From Arthrobacter sp. ISL-65 (GTDB lineage: Bacteria; Actinomycetota; Actinomycetes; Actinomycetales; Micrococcaceae): 48,690 nt of DNA. Shown in pieces: positions 33,761-41,180 of this stretch. Under the pieces are notes generated by a model. The model was not told the DNA's origin and did not search any database. It was given only the letters and a program-made list of their open reading frames with translations. The translations under genes and the position numbers were made by a program. Positions within the stretch are counted from its first letter, which is position 1. Each line of letters opens with the position of its first letter. The stretch spans positions 1 to 48,690 of the forward strand of contig NZ_JAGGPN010000027.1 in NCBI RefSeq assembly GCF_018613795.1, written 5' to 3'.

Positions 33761-34864
33761 TCAGGAAGAGGGCGCCTCAAGGTAGCTTCGGACGCTGCTG
33801 CGGAGGGTGTCCGCGTGCTCGTAAATGTCTTCCAAGGAGCTGATGGGAATTCGGGTCTCGGCCTTGTCCTGGTCAAACAGGCCCAGATACTTCTGGGCCC
33901 GGTTGAAGTGCAGCCTGGCGATCGGTTTGCGGTTGTTGTCATCGAGAAGGACCGCGAAGTACGACTTGGCATCGCGCTGGGTGACCCTGGACGGCTTGAT
34001 GTCGCCGCACACAATGGCCCGGACGATGTGGAAGCCTTCTAGCTCTTCGAGGGTGGTCTCGATCCCGGTTTCGATCAGGTCGTCCTCCGCCGGCTTTTCG
34101 CTCGTGACGGTGGCCGCAATTTCCGGGTCATTCGCCATCGGGAAGTTGGGCTGGCCGAGGGCGGCCTTGAGGCGTTCATTGACCTGGTCATTGAGGAACT
34201 GCTTCGTGGCCTTGGTGACCAGACCGGTGAACTGCTCCCGGACCTTCTGGGTGTAGGCGCCCTCATACACCTTGGAGGTGAGGAACTTGATCCAGTCATC
34301 CTCGGGCTGCTTGAACTCGCCTGCGATGATCCGCTTGATGGCGCCAATGTATTTCAGCTCGCCAGCGGCGCTGATGATCGAGTCCAGGTCAAAGACGTCC
34401 TTGGAGAGTTTCATCAGTTCCGGGATGAGGGTCTCGTCAACGTCGTTCAGGTCAAGGACCAGGAAGGGTTTCGCGTCCATCCGGTTCGGAGCGTCCAGGT
34501 CCGTGAAGAACTGGTAGACCTCGCCGTTGGTCAGGATCGCGATCCTGGCGTTGGTCACCGCGAAGTAGCGGTAGAGCTGGGAGGCGTGCTCGATCTTCAC
34601 CGGCTCTTTGGACTTTTTGCATTCGATGAGGATCTGCACCGTGCCGCCACGCATGATGGCGTAGTCGATCTTTTCGCCCTTTTTGACCCCGACGTCGGCG
34701 GTGAACTCGGGAACGACCTCCAGGGGGTTGAAGACGTCGTATCCGAGGATCGTGGAAATGAAAGGCATAACGAACGCGTTCTTCGTCGCTTCCTCGGTCT
34801 CAATCTGCCCGCGCTGCTGCCGCACCTTTGCCGCCAGCGCTGTCAATCGCTCCGCAAACTCCAT
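33761..34864 (-). CDS. HsdR N-terminal-like restriction endonuclease, stand-alone
   Basis: 367 residues from ATG 34864 after AGGGGGAAC. The N-terminal domain is the type I restriction HSDR_N nuclease: TKNAFVMPFISTILGYDVFN, then GEKIDYAIMRGGTVQILIEC-KK, giving PD-(D/E)XK residues D67, E81 and K83, with a QLYRYFAVTNARIAILTNG segment. There is no helicase region; the C-terminal part (HIVRAIVCGDIKPSRVTQRD, KSYFAVLLDDNNRKPIARL) is a small beta domain seen in the same short family. No hsdM or hsdS is nearby. A role in cleaving foreign DNA is possible but unproven. Confidence 0.88.
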   Translation of the reverse strand: MEFAERLTALAAKVRQQRGQIETEEATKNAFVMPFISTILGYDVFNPLEVVPEFTADVGVKKGEKIDYAIMRGGTVQILIECKKSKEPVKIEHASQLYRYFAVTNARIAILTNGEVYQFFTDLDAPNRMDAKPFLVLDLNDVDETLIPELMKLSKDVFDLDSIISAAGELKYIGAIKRIIAGEFKQPEDDWIKFLTSKVYEGAYTQKVREQFTGLVTKATKQFLNDQVNERLKAALGQPNFPMANDPEIAATVTSEKPAEDDLIETGIETTLEELEGFHIVRAIVCGDIKPSRVTQRDAKSYFAVLLDDNNRKPIARLHFNRAQKYLGLFDQDKAETRIPISSLEDIYEHADTLRSSVRSYLEAPSS

Positions 34865-35158
34865 TGTTCCCCCTAGTTCGAGACCTTTTCCGCCTACATT
34901 AGCGGAAGACGCCGCCCAGCTCCGACGGTTACAGCACGAACAGCCCAGTTACGCTACTGCAATCCCCCATACCGCCGTTCATCAAGCTCCACGAAAGATC
35001 ACCAGCCACTGCCACGACTTGCACCGGGTGAGGCGACACAGCGCGCCTATTCTGTGAACATGCGTCCGGCCGTCGCAGATGGTGTGATCATCCCAATTCA
35101 GAACGCCCTTCGCCGCGTAGGAAAGGGCGCTAAGGTAACCCGCACCGCAGATGGCAAG
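34865..35158. other. noncoding stretch
   Basis: No supported gene; upstream region of the HsdR_N-like gene and junction with the helicase-associated fragment. Confidence 0.35.
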
Positions 35159-35302
35159 ATGGATCCCGCGGCGACGACGAGACGGAACGTTGCCCCGAAT
35201 GCCAAGTGGGTGCTGGTCAAGGACACGTATGCGGCACAAGAACCACACCGTAGCCCGCGGCTCTGTCTTCGACACCATCGACGGGAGAAGCGTCGATCGT
35301 GA
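35159..35302 (+). pseudogene. second N-terminal fragment of the helicase-associated family
   Basis: Starts MDPAATTRRNVAPNAKWVLV, clearly related to MGPVATTRRNSAPSQEWVLM at 29914, including DNA identity across the start (GGCRRGATGGRTCCCGYGGC, then GACGACGAGACGGAAC). After WVLV the resemblance ends and the frame stops at 35302. It preserves only about 20 family codons. Confidence 0.6.
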
Positions 35303-35459
35303 GCTGAAGAAGGGCAGACTTCTCGATCCGGACGGACTGCGCAGCCTTATATCGGCCCGAACTGTCATCGAGAAAGAACGCGATCACTCCTTTACATAGT
35401 CAACGACGGAAGCACCGGACCCATAGTGGATCGATCGAGTCCGAGAGGCCGACAGACGG

Positions 35460-35489
35460 AACCAAACTTCTGTTGATTCAAGTTTGGTT
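35460..35489. repeat. perfect 10-bp inverted repeat in AT-rich DNA
   Basis: AACCAAACTT (35460-35469) and AAGTTTGGTT (35480-35489) are separated by 10 nt. It could be a terminator hairpin (it is followed by T then AT-rich DNA) or a protein-binding site. Confidence 0.65.
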
Positions 35490-35552
35490 TCAAATTAACA
35501 ATTGTTTAAGTGCGGAAAATTTACAAGCGGAATTGTTAATCTGCAGACGTAT

Positions 35553-35566
35553 TGGACAGTTGTCCA
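35553..35566. promoter_or_regulatory. palindrome TGGACA-GT-TGTCCA
   Basis: A perfect 6-bp inverted repeat with a 2-bp centre, resembling the RGACA/TGTCY arms of the TetR-like operators at 47807-47838 but with different spacing. The regulator is unknown. Confidence 0.4.
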
Positions 35567-36222
35567 GTACGGCCGAAGACTAACAATCAGCCCCAGCGTC
35601 TGAAGGCTTTTCCGACGGACATTAACACTCAATGGGCCCTGTTTTCCGCCTGTAATTTAACAATTTGGTGGCTGCCCGTTGCTATACCTGCCAGCTTCAC
35701 CAGGAAGCTAGTGACCTTCCCGCGCTCATGTAAGTCGTAGAACAGCTGGAGCCCAGTGCCGTCGCCGCGGTTTCCTTGCCCGGATTGTGCGCTGAGCGGG
35801 TACCACTACGAACCCACAAGGTGTGACATGCTTCACTGCACTGTGTCAATCAGTGGCCCATCGGCCTGCCGGCCCAGTCAGTTGGCTGCTGCCGCACTAA
35901 GGAGCTCCGGCAGACGCGCGCTCACCTGTCTCATAACTAAGGATGAGTGCTCGATTTTTGCCAGATGGTTTCGAGACATAGTTATGAGAATTTCCCTCCC
36001 CGTCGCGCGTCCGAGACTCGCCTAAATCTGTGGACATGCGGGCCAGACGACTGTTCGCTCAGTGGGACGTCGCATAACCCATGGGATACGAGACGTCTCA
36101 CCGACCCGCGGACTTCCTATATGTCCTGGGTGGGCGAAAGCGGGACGGTGTCGTTCGTGCAGTGACGAAATAGGAGACTAATGAGGCGCGGATGAACCCG
36201 GCGGGTTTAGCCTTGTTGTAAC

Positions 36223-36308
36223 GGTGATGGATCCCACCGGGACCGGTTGATCGCCGGTCTGGACCGCCGATGTGGCTGATGGTTCCTGCCCCTACTGTGA
36301 AGGGCAGG
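36223..36308 (+). promoter_or_regulatory. fluoride riboswitch (crcB motif), copy 1
   Basis: Matches the fluoride aptamer: GGTGATGGATCC (36223) opens the structure, CACC pairs with the leading GGTG as the pseudoknot, GCC-GATGT-GGC forms the second stem, and GGCTGATGGTTCC closes stem 1 (GGATCC with GGTTCC, one U-U mismatch). The expression platform is a CCTGCCC / GGGCAGG hairpin that includes the GAAGGG ribosome binding site of the gene at 36317. Fluoride binding would keep CCT in the aptamer and free the site, so control is probably translational. Confidence 0.88.
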
Positions 36309-36316
36309 TGGTCGCC

Positions 36317-37172
36317 ATGACTGGAACCCGGAGCGGGCCCGGCACCCCTCAAACGCCGGAGAGGGATAGGCTCACCGGCGTCCTGGTGCCCGTCGGCCCG
36401 TTGGAACTGTCCGCGGAGGAAGTGCGCCAGCTCTGGTCGTTCATTCACGGAGACATCATGGACGGAAGCATGCGCCGGTTGCTGCGCGCCTCTCTAGGAT
36501 TGTGTCCCCGGCATTCCTGGGCCTACGCGGTCGTGGAGGTTGAGCTGTGGCAGGCCGGTGCGGGGGTCCGGGGCGGGCACCAGCCCTTCGACGTGACGGT
36601 CCTTTATGAGGACCTTCTTGGCCACGTCGCCCACGGGCTGGACCGGAAAACCTCCCTGTTGCACCGGCATCCGGACGATGTGCTTGTGCCGGTAGGGCCC
36701 TGTCGGATCTGTGAGGACATGGCCTCTGCTGATCTTCCTGGTCTGCGAATGGGCTACGGGAACTCCAACACCGAAGCCCTGACGGTTGAAGCGAACGGCC
36801 TCACGCACACCAGGGCGTGGTGCCTGGAAACACTCCCGCTCTGGCGGGACCGGGTATGTCCCGGCTGCGGGCCTGACACGGCTGAGACGGCCGATAAGCT
36901 GTTGTGCCGTTTTCCATTTGGCGGCACGCCATCCTTTGCCGGAGCAGCTGCGGCACGCGGTTGCGTCGCGGCTGCGGGACATCCGGGGACGGATGGTGCA
37001 CCTGACCGAATCCATGACAGACTACGGGGCACCGACTGGGGCCGAGGAAAATGCATCCTGGATCGAGGCCATCGGCTTTTTCGCCGGCTGGGGGCTGCCC
37101 TTTTACCTGGCCGCCGGTGCCAGGGAAGCGGGACCCGAACCGGACAGCACAGGAGCCGGGCGGAGCGACTGA
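36317..37172 (+). pseudogene. unknown fluoride-riboswitch-controlled protein, one-base frameshift
   Basis: Starts at ATG 36317, 8 bp after the riboswitch hairpin. The first frame (MTGTRSGPGTPQTPERDR ... VCPGCGPDTAETADKLLCR) contains LCPRHSWAYAVVEVELWQ, CRICEDMA and CPGC, suggesting metal- or Cys/His-based sites. The C-terminal part continues one frame over (HLAARHPLPEQLRHAVASRL, RDIRGRMVHLTESMTDYGAP, EAIGFFAGWGLPFYLAAG) to 37172. One extra T in the run at 36910-36913 separates them; without it the protein is 284 residues. I do not recognise the family with confidence (it recalls DUF6062-like proteins). Its riboswitch links it to fluoride response. Confidence 0.75.
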
Positions 37173-37224
37173 CCGCGTCATACTGTGGCGGCCGTCATCA
37201 CTGTCCCTGTAGTCTCTGTTTCAC

Positions 37225-37321
37225 GGTGATGGATCCCGCCGGAACAGCCCGCCCGTAACGTGCGGGGCGTTCGAACCGCCTCCTGGCTAATGGTTCCTAC
37301 CTTTGCTGATACGAAGGTAGG
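37225..37321 (+). promoter_or_regulatory. fluoride riboswitch (crcB motif), copy 2
   Basis: A second aptamer: GGTGATGGATCC (37225), CGCC able to pair with the leading GGTG, an added hairpin (GCCCGCCCGTAACGTGCGGGGC), AACCGCC-TCCT-GGC for stem 2 and GGCTAATGGTTCC for stem 1. The consensus CTGATGG is CTAATGG here. The platform hairpin CCTACCTT / AAGGTAGG covers the AAGG ribosome binding site of the gene at 37328, so translation would be opened by fluoride as in copy 1. Confidence 0.87.
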
Positions 37322-37327
37322 TGACTC

Positions 37328-37656
37328 ATGCCCGCACCCGGCACACTCTTCCTGCTCCGCCACGGCCAGAGCGTCTTGAACGCCCAGGACCGGTTCGCCG
37401 ACCTGCTCGACCCGCGTCTGACTCCCAAAGGGGAAGACGAAGCTGCCCGTGCCGGACGCCTGCTGTCCTCAGCTTCCTGTTCCCCGGACATCGGCCATGC
37501 CTCCACTCTCACCCGCACTCGAGACACCGCCCGCATCGTTCTGCGCCCAGGAAGTCGGCAGCTGTAATCCGGCACCCGGCCCGGGAGGAGCGCGTCACCA
37601 AATGTAACCGGCTCCTGGAAATCACCGACGAGACCCTCGCTGCCCTACGGTCCTAA
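37328..37656 (+). pseudogene. histidine phosphatase (phosphoglycerate mutase family), internally deleted
   Basis: The N-terminus carries the phosphatase signature LFLLRHGQSVLN with the catalytic RHG, then LTPKGEDEAARAGRLL and TLTRTRDTARIVL, and stops at 37567. A different frame then shows a plausible natural C-terminus (HPAREERVTKCNRLLEITDE, TLAALRS, stop 37656). About 100 middle residues, including the second catalytic His, are missing, so an internal deletion is likely. It is directly under fluoride riboswitch 2. Fluoride poisons enolase, which may explain why a glycolysis-like enzyme was recruited; the true substrate is unknown. Confidence 0.75.
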
Positions 37657-37697
37657 GGGAACATGCCTCAGCCAGCCGATCCCAAACAGGAGCGCCC

Positions 37698-38249
37698 ATG
37701 AATGAGCCAGAGAACGAGCCCCGTCCCGGCGCGGGGCCCACACCGTATATTCCGAGCCACATTACGGGCCCTGTGCTGATGGGTGCAGTTCCTGGCCAAC
37801 CCCTTGCGGTCGCGCACCGGGCGGCGGATCTGGCCTCGAGCCTGAACGTCCAACTGATCTGCGCGTACGTGGACGTCACCAGCTACCTCGCCGAGGAACC
37901 CGACGGCAGGGTAGAAACCCTCCCGATTGATCCGGACGGGATCGACGATGACATCGAAGGGATCAGTGCCGGCATCAAAGAACGCCTGCAGGAAGCCCTT
38001 GACGAAAGCGGGGTCCGGTGGTCGTTCGTGACCCTCGCAGGTGACCCCGCCCGGGCCCTCGGGCGGTTGGCCGAGTCGGCGGACGCCTCCGTCATTGTTG
38101 TCGGAACCCGGGAACGGGGCCTCGGGGCCCGGTTTGAGGAGTTGCTCGTCGGGTCGGTCGCGGTCCATCTCACGCACCGCCAGCACCGGCCCGTCCTGGT
38201 CGTCCCACTCGCCCCCCACACCAGACACCACCGACAGGAGGGCCACTGA
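37698..38249 (+). CDS. universal stress protein, first intact gene of the fluoride operon
   Basis: 183 residues. A UspA-type fold: VLMGAVPGQPLAVAHRAADL begins the first strand region, LICAYVD follows, and the ATP-binding loop is VVGTRERGLGARFEELLVGS-V, matching G-2x-G-9x-G-S in modified form. The last strand HRPVLVVPLAP is typical. Universal stress proteins are known members of fluoride riboswitch regulons. Its stop overlaps the first crcB start (TGATG), so expression is coupled to the channel genes. It depends on riboswitch 2 or a local promoter. Confidence 0.88.
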   Translation: MNEPENEPRPGAGPTPYIPSHITGPVLMGAVPGQPLAVAHRAADLASSLNVQLICAYVDVTSYLAEEPDGRVETLPIDPDGIDDDIEGISAGIKERLQEALDESGVRWSFVTLAGDPARALGRLAESADASVIVVGTRERGLGARFEELLVGSVAVHLTHRQHRPVLVVPLAPHTRHHRQEGH

Positions 38250-38863
38250 TGGAACCGCCCACCCCGGAGACCGCAGCGACCACCGGACGTCCGGAACGAA
38301 CCGACCCGACCGCCGCCGGGCTGCTGCCCATCGGCAGCGACCCGGCAGAGACAAACGAAGACGAGGCGGATGCCGGGACTCTGGGCGAGGCCCGCGCCCA
38401 CAGGCCGGTTCATCTGCACCCCGGGTTTGTGTTGGTCGTCATCACCGGTGGCGTGTTCGGCGCTTTGGCCCGTTACGGGCTCAGCACTGTCCTGCCATCC
38501 CCGGGAGGGTGGCCGCTGTCGACCCTGATCATCAACCTCGCCGGGGCGCTGCTCCTCGGCCTTTTGCTGGAGGCCCTGGTCCGGCGTGGTCCTGACGCCG
38601 GGAGGTTGAGGATGATCCGGCTGCTCGCCGGGACGGGGTTCATGGGCGCCTTCACGACCTACAGCACCTTGGCGCTGGAAACGAACACCCTGCTGGGGAC
38701 TGGACGGAGTACCGACGCGATTGCCTATGTCGCCGCCACGGTGATCGGCGGCGCAGTGGCAACGGTGGCCGGGATCCTGGTCGCCGCCGGACACCACACC
38801 AGGATGACGGTCCGGAGGCAGGATGCGGACCTCCGCCCCGACCGACAGGAGAGCAACCGGTGA
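38249..38863 (+). CDS. crcB: CrcB/Fluc fluoride channel subunit 1
   Basis: 204 residues, longer than usual (about 125) because of a 55-residue hydrophilic N-terminal extension and a short basic tail. The membrane domain has four helices with Fluc signatures: GGVFGALARYGLS, the channel Asn in LIINLAGALLLGLLLEALV, and the Phe-box/Na-site region GTGFMGAFTTYSTLALE. Fluc proteins are dual-topology dimers exporting F- from the cytoplasm. A second, different subunit follows with a 4-bp overlap (GTGA), as in Gram-positive bacteria that use heterodimers. The extension is rich in Thr/Glu/Ala and of unknown role. Confidence 0.94.
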   Translation: MEPPTPETAATTGRPERTDPTAAGLLPIGSDPAETNEDEADAGTLGEARAHRPVHLHPGFVLVVITGGVFGALARYGLSTVLPSPGGWPLSTLIINLAGALLLGLLLEALVRRGPDAGRLRMIRLLAGTGFMGAFTTYSTLALETNTLLGTGRSTDAIAYVAATVIGGAVATVAGILVAAGHHTRMTVRRQDADLRPDRQESNR

Positions 38864-39237
38864 ACGCCCTGACTATTCTGTTGCTCGGACTCGCCGGAGG
38901 AATCGGCGCCGGAACCAGGTTCGTTGTTGACGGACTGGTCCGCTCCAGGACCCGCACCGCACTGCCCGTAGGCACTATCGCCATCAACGTCACCGGATCC
39001 TTTCTTCTGGGACTGGTGGCGGGAGTCGTGATCAGCCACGCCGCGCCCGCCGAGCTCCAAACCATCGCAGGGACAGGGTTTCTGGGCGGATACACCACCT
39101 TCAGCACCGCCAGCTTGGAGTCCGTCCGGCTCATCCAGTCCGGCCGCACCGGACTAGCCCTCCTTAACAGCGTCGGTACCGCCGTCGCTGCGGTGGGGGC
39201 CACAGCGGCAGGCCTTGCCCTGGCAAGCTTCCTATGA
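38860..39237 (+). CDS. crcB: CrcB/Fluc fluoride channel subunit 2
   Basis: 125 residues from a GTG overlapping the previous stop. Four transmembrane helices with GGIGAGTRFVVDGLV, INVTGSFLLGLVAGVV (pore Asn) and GTGFLGGYTTFSTASLESV (Phe-box). The length is standard. Tandem unequal crcB genes usually encode a heterodimer in which the two subunits take opposite membrane orientations. Here the charged residues are mostly at opposite ends relative to subunit 1, which fits. The stop overlaps the first possible start of the MFS gene (ATGA). Confidence 0.94.
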   Translation: MNALTILLLGLAGGIGAGTRFVVDGLVRSRTRTALPVGTIAINVTGSFLLGLVAGVVISHAAPAELQTIAGTGFLGGYTTFSTASLESVRLIQSGRTGLALLNSVGTAVAAVGATAAGLALASFL

Positions 39238-40538
39238 GACGGGCCAGCCACCGGACAGCAATCACGAAGGCGGAACGGAGGGCGTCCATGCCGGAAATGA
39301 ATCAGAAGCACGTGAGGACGGACCGGACCGGGAAGGCGCGGCCGAACAAACTCGGACCGATGGGGTTCGTCCTGACCTTCGGCGTGGTCAGCATGCTCGC
39401 TGACGTCGTCTATGAAGGCGCCCGGTCCATCACCGGGCCCTACCTGGCTACGCTCGGCGCGTCTGCGGTCGTGGTCGGCTTCGTCACCGGATTCGGCGAA
39501 GCCGTCGCCCTGGTTATGCGTCTGGGCACCGGGCCACTGGCCGACAGGACTCGTAAATATTGGCCGTTGACTATAGCGGGATACGCCCTGACCGTTACCG
39601 CCGTCCCTCTCCTGGCCCTCGCCAGCTCCCTGTTGCAGGCGTCGGCGCTGGTCATCATGGAGCGGTTCGGCAAGGCCGTCCGCACCCCCGCACGGGATAC
39701 CATGCTCTCCCACGCGGGAGCGAACGTGGGACGCGGGAAGGCCTTCGCCATCCACGAAGCACTCGACCAGTCTGGGGCCCTCCTGGGCCCGCTGCTCGTC
39801 GGGCTCATGATCGCCGTGTCCGGCTACCAACTCGGATTCGGTGTCCTGGCCATCCCCGGCGCCCTCGCCCTCATCGCCGTGCTCCTGCTTCGCCGGGCCG
39901 CGCCAGATCCTGCACGCTATGACACACAGCCTGTCAGCGAGCCCGTGGCCACGCCCGGCCAGATCAGCGGCCGGGTCCCCTTGCCTGCCAGGTTCTGGTG
40001 GTACAGCGCATTCACCGCCGTGTCGATGTTCGGGTTCTCCACCTTTGGGGTTATCTCCTACCACCTCGAAGTTCAGAAGGTAATGCCCTCGGGACTGATC
40101 CCGGTGACTTATGCCGCCTCCATGGGCGCGGCCGCTTTGGCGGCCCTGGCCTCGGGTGCGCTTTATGACAGGATCGGGCTGCGCGGCCTGCTCATTGCCC
40201 TGCCGCTGACCGCTGCCGTCCCATTCCTGTCCTTCACCACCTCCCCCGGCCTGGTTTGGGCCGGCGCGGTGGTCTGGGGTGCAGCCCTGGGCATCCACGA
40301 ATCCACGCTCCGGGCCGCAGTCGCTGACCTTGTTCCGGCCGCCCGGCGGGGGACCGGATACGGGATCTTCACCGCGATCTACGGTCTGGCCTGGCTGGGA
40401 GGGTCCGCCATCATCGGCGCCCTCTACTCAGCCTCCCTCAGCGGCCTCGTCACCTTCACAGTCGTCACCCAGGTCGCCGCGCTGATCGCATTCATCCCCC
40501 TGCTCAAACCGGCATCCGCGCAAGGCCGGGCCGTATAG
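39234..40538 (+). CDS. MFS transporter, last gene of the fluoride operon
   Basis: 434 residues from the overlapping ATG at 39234, or 416 from ATG 39288, which has the better ribosome binding site (GGAGGG). Twelve hydrophobic segments; the MFS motif A region is GPLADRTRKYWPLTIAGYAL. The start of the domain, LTFGVVSMLADVVYEGARSI, and the ERFGKAVRTPARDTMLS segment match a subgroup of MFS proteins with no known substrate. Its position after two crcB genes with coupled translation suggests a part in fluoride or related anion stress, but another substrate is possible. A hairpin follows at 40548. Confidence 0.9.
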   Translation: MRRASHRTAITKAERRASMPEMNQKHVRTDRTGKARPNKLGPMGFVLTFGVVSMLADVVYEGARSITGPYLATLGASAVVVGFVTGFGEAVALVMRLGTGPLADRTRKYWPLTIAGYALTVTAVPLLALASSLLQASALVIMERFGKAVRTPARDTMLSHAGANVGRGKAFAIHEALDQSGALLGPLLVGLMIAVSGYQLGFGVLAIPGALALIAVLLLRRAAPDPARYDTQPVSEPVATPGQISGRVPLPARFWWYSAFTAVSMFGFSTFGVISYHLEVQKVMPSGLIPVTYAASMGAAALAALASGALYDRIGLRGLLIALPLTAAVPFLSFTTSPGLVWAGAVVWGAALGIHESTLRAAVADLVPAARRGTGYGIFTAIYGLAWLGGSAIIGALYSASLSGLVTFTVVTQVAALIAFIPLLKPASAQGRAV

Positions 40539-40547
40539 CCTGGGCTA

Positions 40548-40572
40548 GAACTGCCCGGCGACCGGCCAGTTC
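40548..40572. terminator. hairpin after the fluoride operon
   Basis: GAACTGCCCGG / CCGGCCAGTTC with loop CGA: ten base pairs and one C-C mismatch, 10 bp after the MFS stop. No T-run follows, so terminator strength is uncertain. Confidence 0.6.
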
Positions 40573-40793
40573 AGTGGTGGCTCCAGCAAAGGACACGAAC
40601 AGCGTTACCCGCAGCAGTTCACAAAAAGCGATTGATCTCGGCGTCTCTTAACCCGAGTGCCTCGAAACCCACGAGGGTCGTAAGACATGAGAAGTGGTGC
40701 ACCGCTGCTTCAGTACATGGCGACAACTCGTGCCCACGGTTGCACGCTCCGGAAAGAACGCCAACTAAAACGGACGCCCCGGAGGAGGTCGGC

Positions 40794-40949
40794 ATGAAAG
40801 CTGGACTCATTCTTTGGGCACTGTTGGCCGTGCTTGGGATCGCCCTCGCTATCTTCGCCGCAGACCCGGTCAGCAGCGCCTTGGGGATTCTTCTTGGCCT
40901 GGTTGGCGTCGTTGGTTTCCTCCTAACCATGAGACGCCAGGACAAATAG
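40794..40949 (+). CDS. small membrane protein, 51 residues
   Basis: ATG 40794 follows a strong GGAGGAGG. The protein MKAGLILWALLAVLGIALAI, FAADPVSSALGILLGLVGVV, GFLLTMRRQDK has two hydrophobic helices joined by a short loop with an Asp-Pro turn. No family is assigned. It lies between the fluoride and copper islands and could belong to either; its own start signal is good. Confidence 0.72.
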   Translation: MKAGLILWALLAVLGIALAIFAADPVSSALGILLGLVGVVGFLLTMRRQDK

Positions 40950-41051
40950 GCCGTCCTCGCAATGGGGAGGGATGAGACCGCTGTCCGCGGCGCAGGACGC
41001 ACCAGAGCAGAACGACGCAAAAAGCAGTGGCATGTCTTCTCCTCGCTTGTG

Positions 41052-41076
41052 CAATATACCCCCTGGGGGTATATTG
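41052..41076. promoter_or_regulatory. CsoR-type copper operator
   Basis: A perfect 25-bp palindrome with arms CAATATACCCCC and GGGGGTATATTG around a single T. Its ATACCCCC/GGGGGTAT core is the known CsoR/RcnR-family operator. It lies 105 bp before the copZ-like start and would repress the copper genes until Cu(I) is present. No CsoR gene is visible in the window. Confidence 0.85.
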
Positions 41077-41180
41077 GTGCTGTTGCCAGTGAAGTGGTAT
41101 GTCCAGGCAGGTGCATCGCATCGCCGTCACAGCCGTTCAACCCCAGCACCCATCACTCATCCACTAGGAATGGAACTGAT

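Larger units (their letters stand above)
35400..36222. other. low-GC region with inverted repeats, no supported gene
   Basis: The part from about 35440 to 35700 is markedly AT-rich. It carries a 10-bp perfect inverted repeat (35460-35489), ATTAACAATT at 35494 with its complement AATTGTTAAT at 35531, and the palindrome TGGACA-GT-TGTCCA at 35553-35566. The section after 35756 has an open frame with PCPDC and HYEPTRCDMLHC that hints at a zinc-binding fragment, but initiation and length are unconvincing. Confidence 0.5.

Noticed and set aside
35229..35399. 56-residue frame (MRHKNHTVARGSVFDTIDGR onward)
   Set aside because: Plausible composition but no ribosome binding site and it starts inside the helicase-associated fragment; could be the tail of another broken gene.
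38652..40298. 548-residue minus-strand frame over crcB and the MFS gene
   Set aside because: Antisense shadow; the plus strand holds overlapping, motif-bearing fluoride genes.
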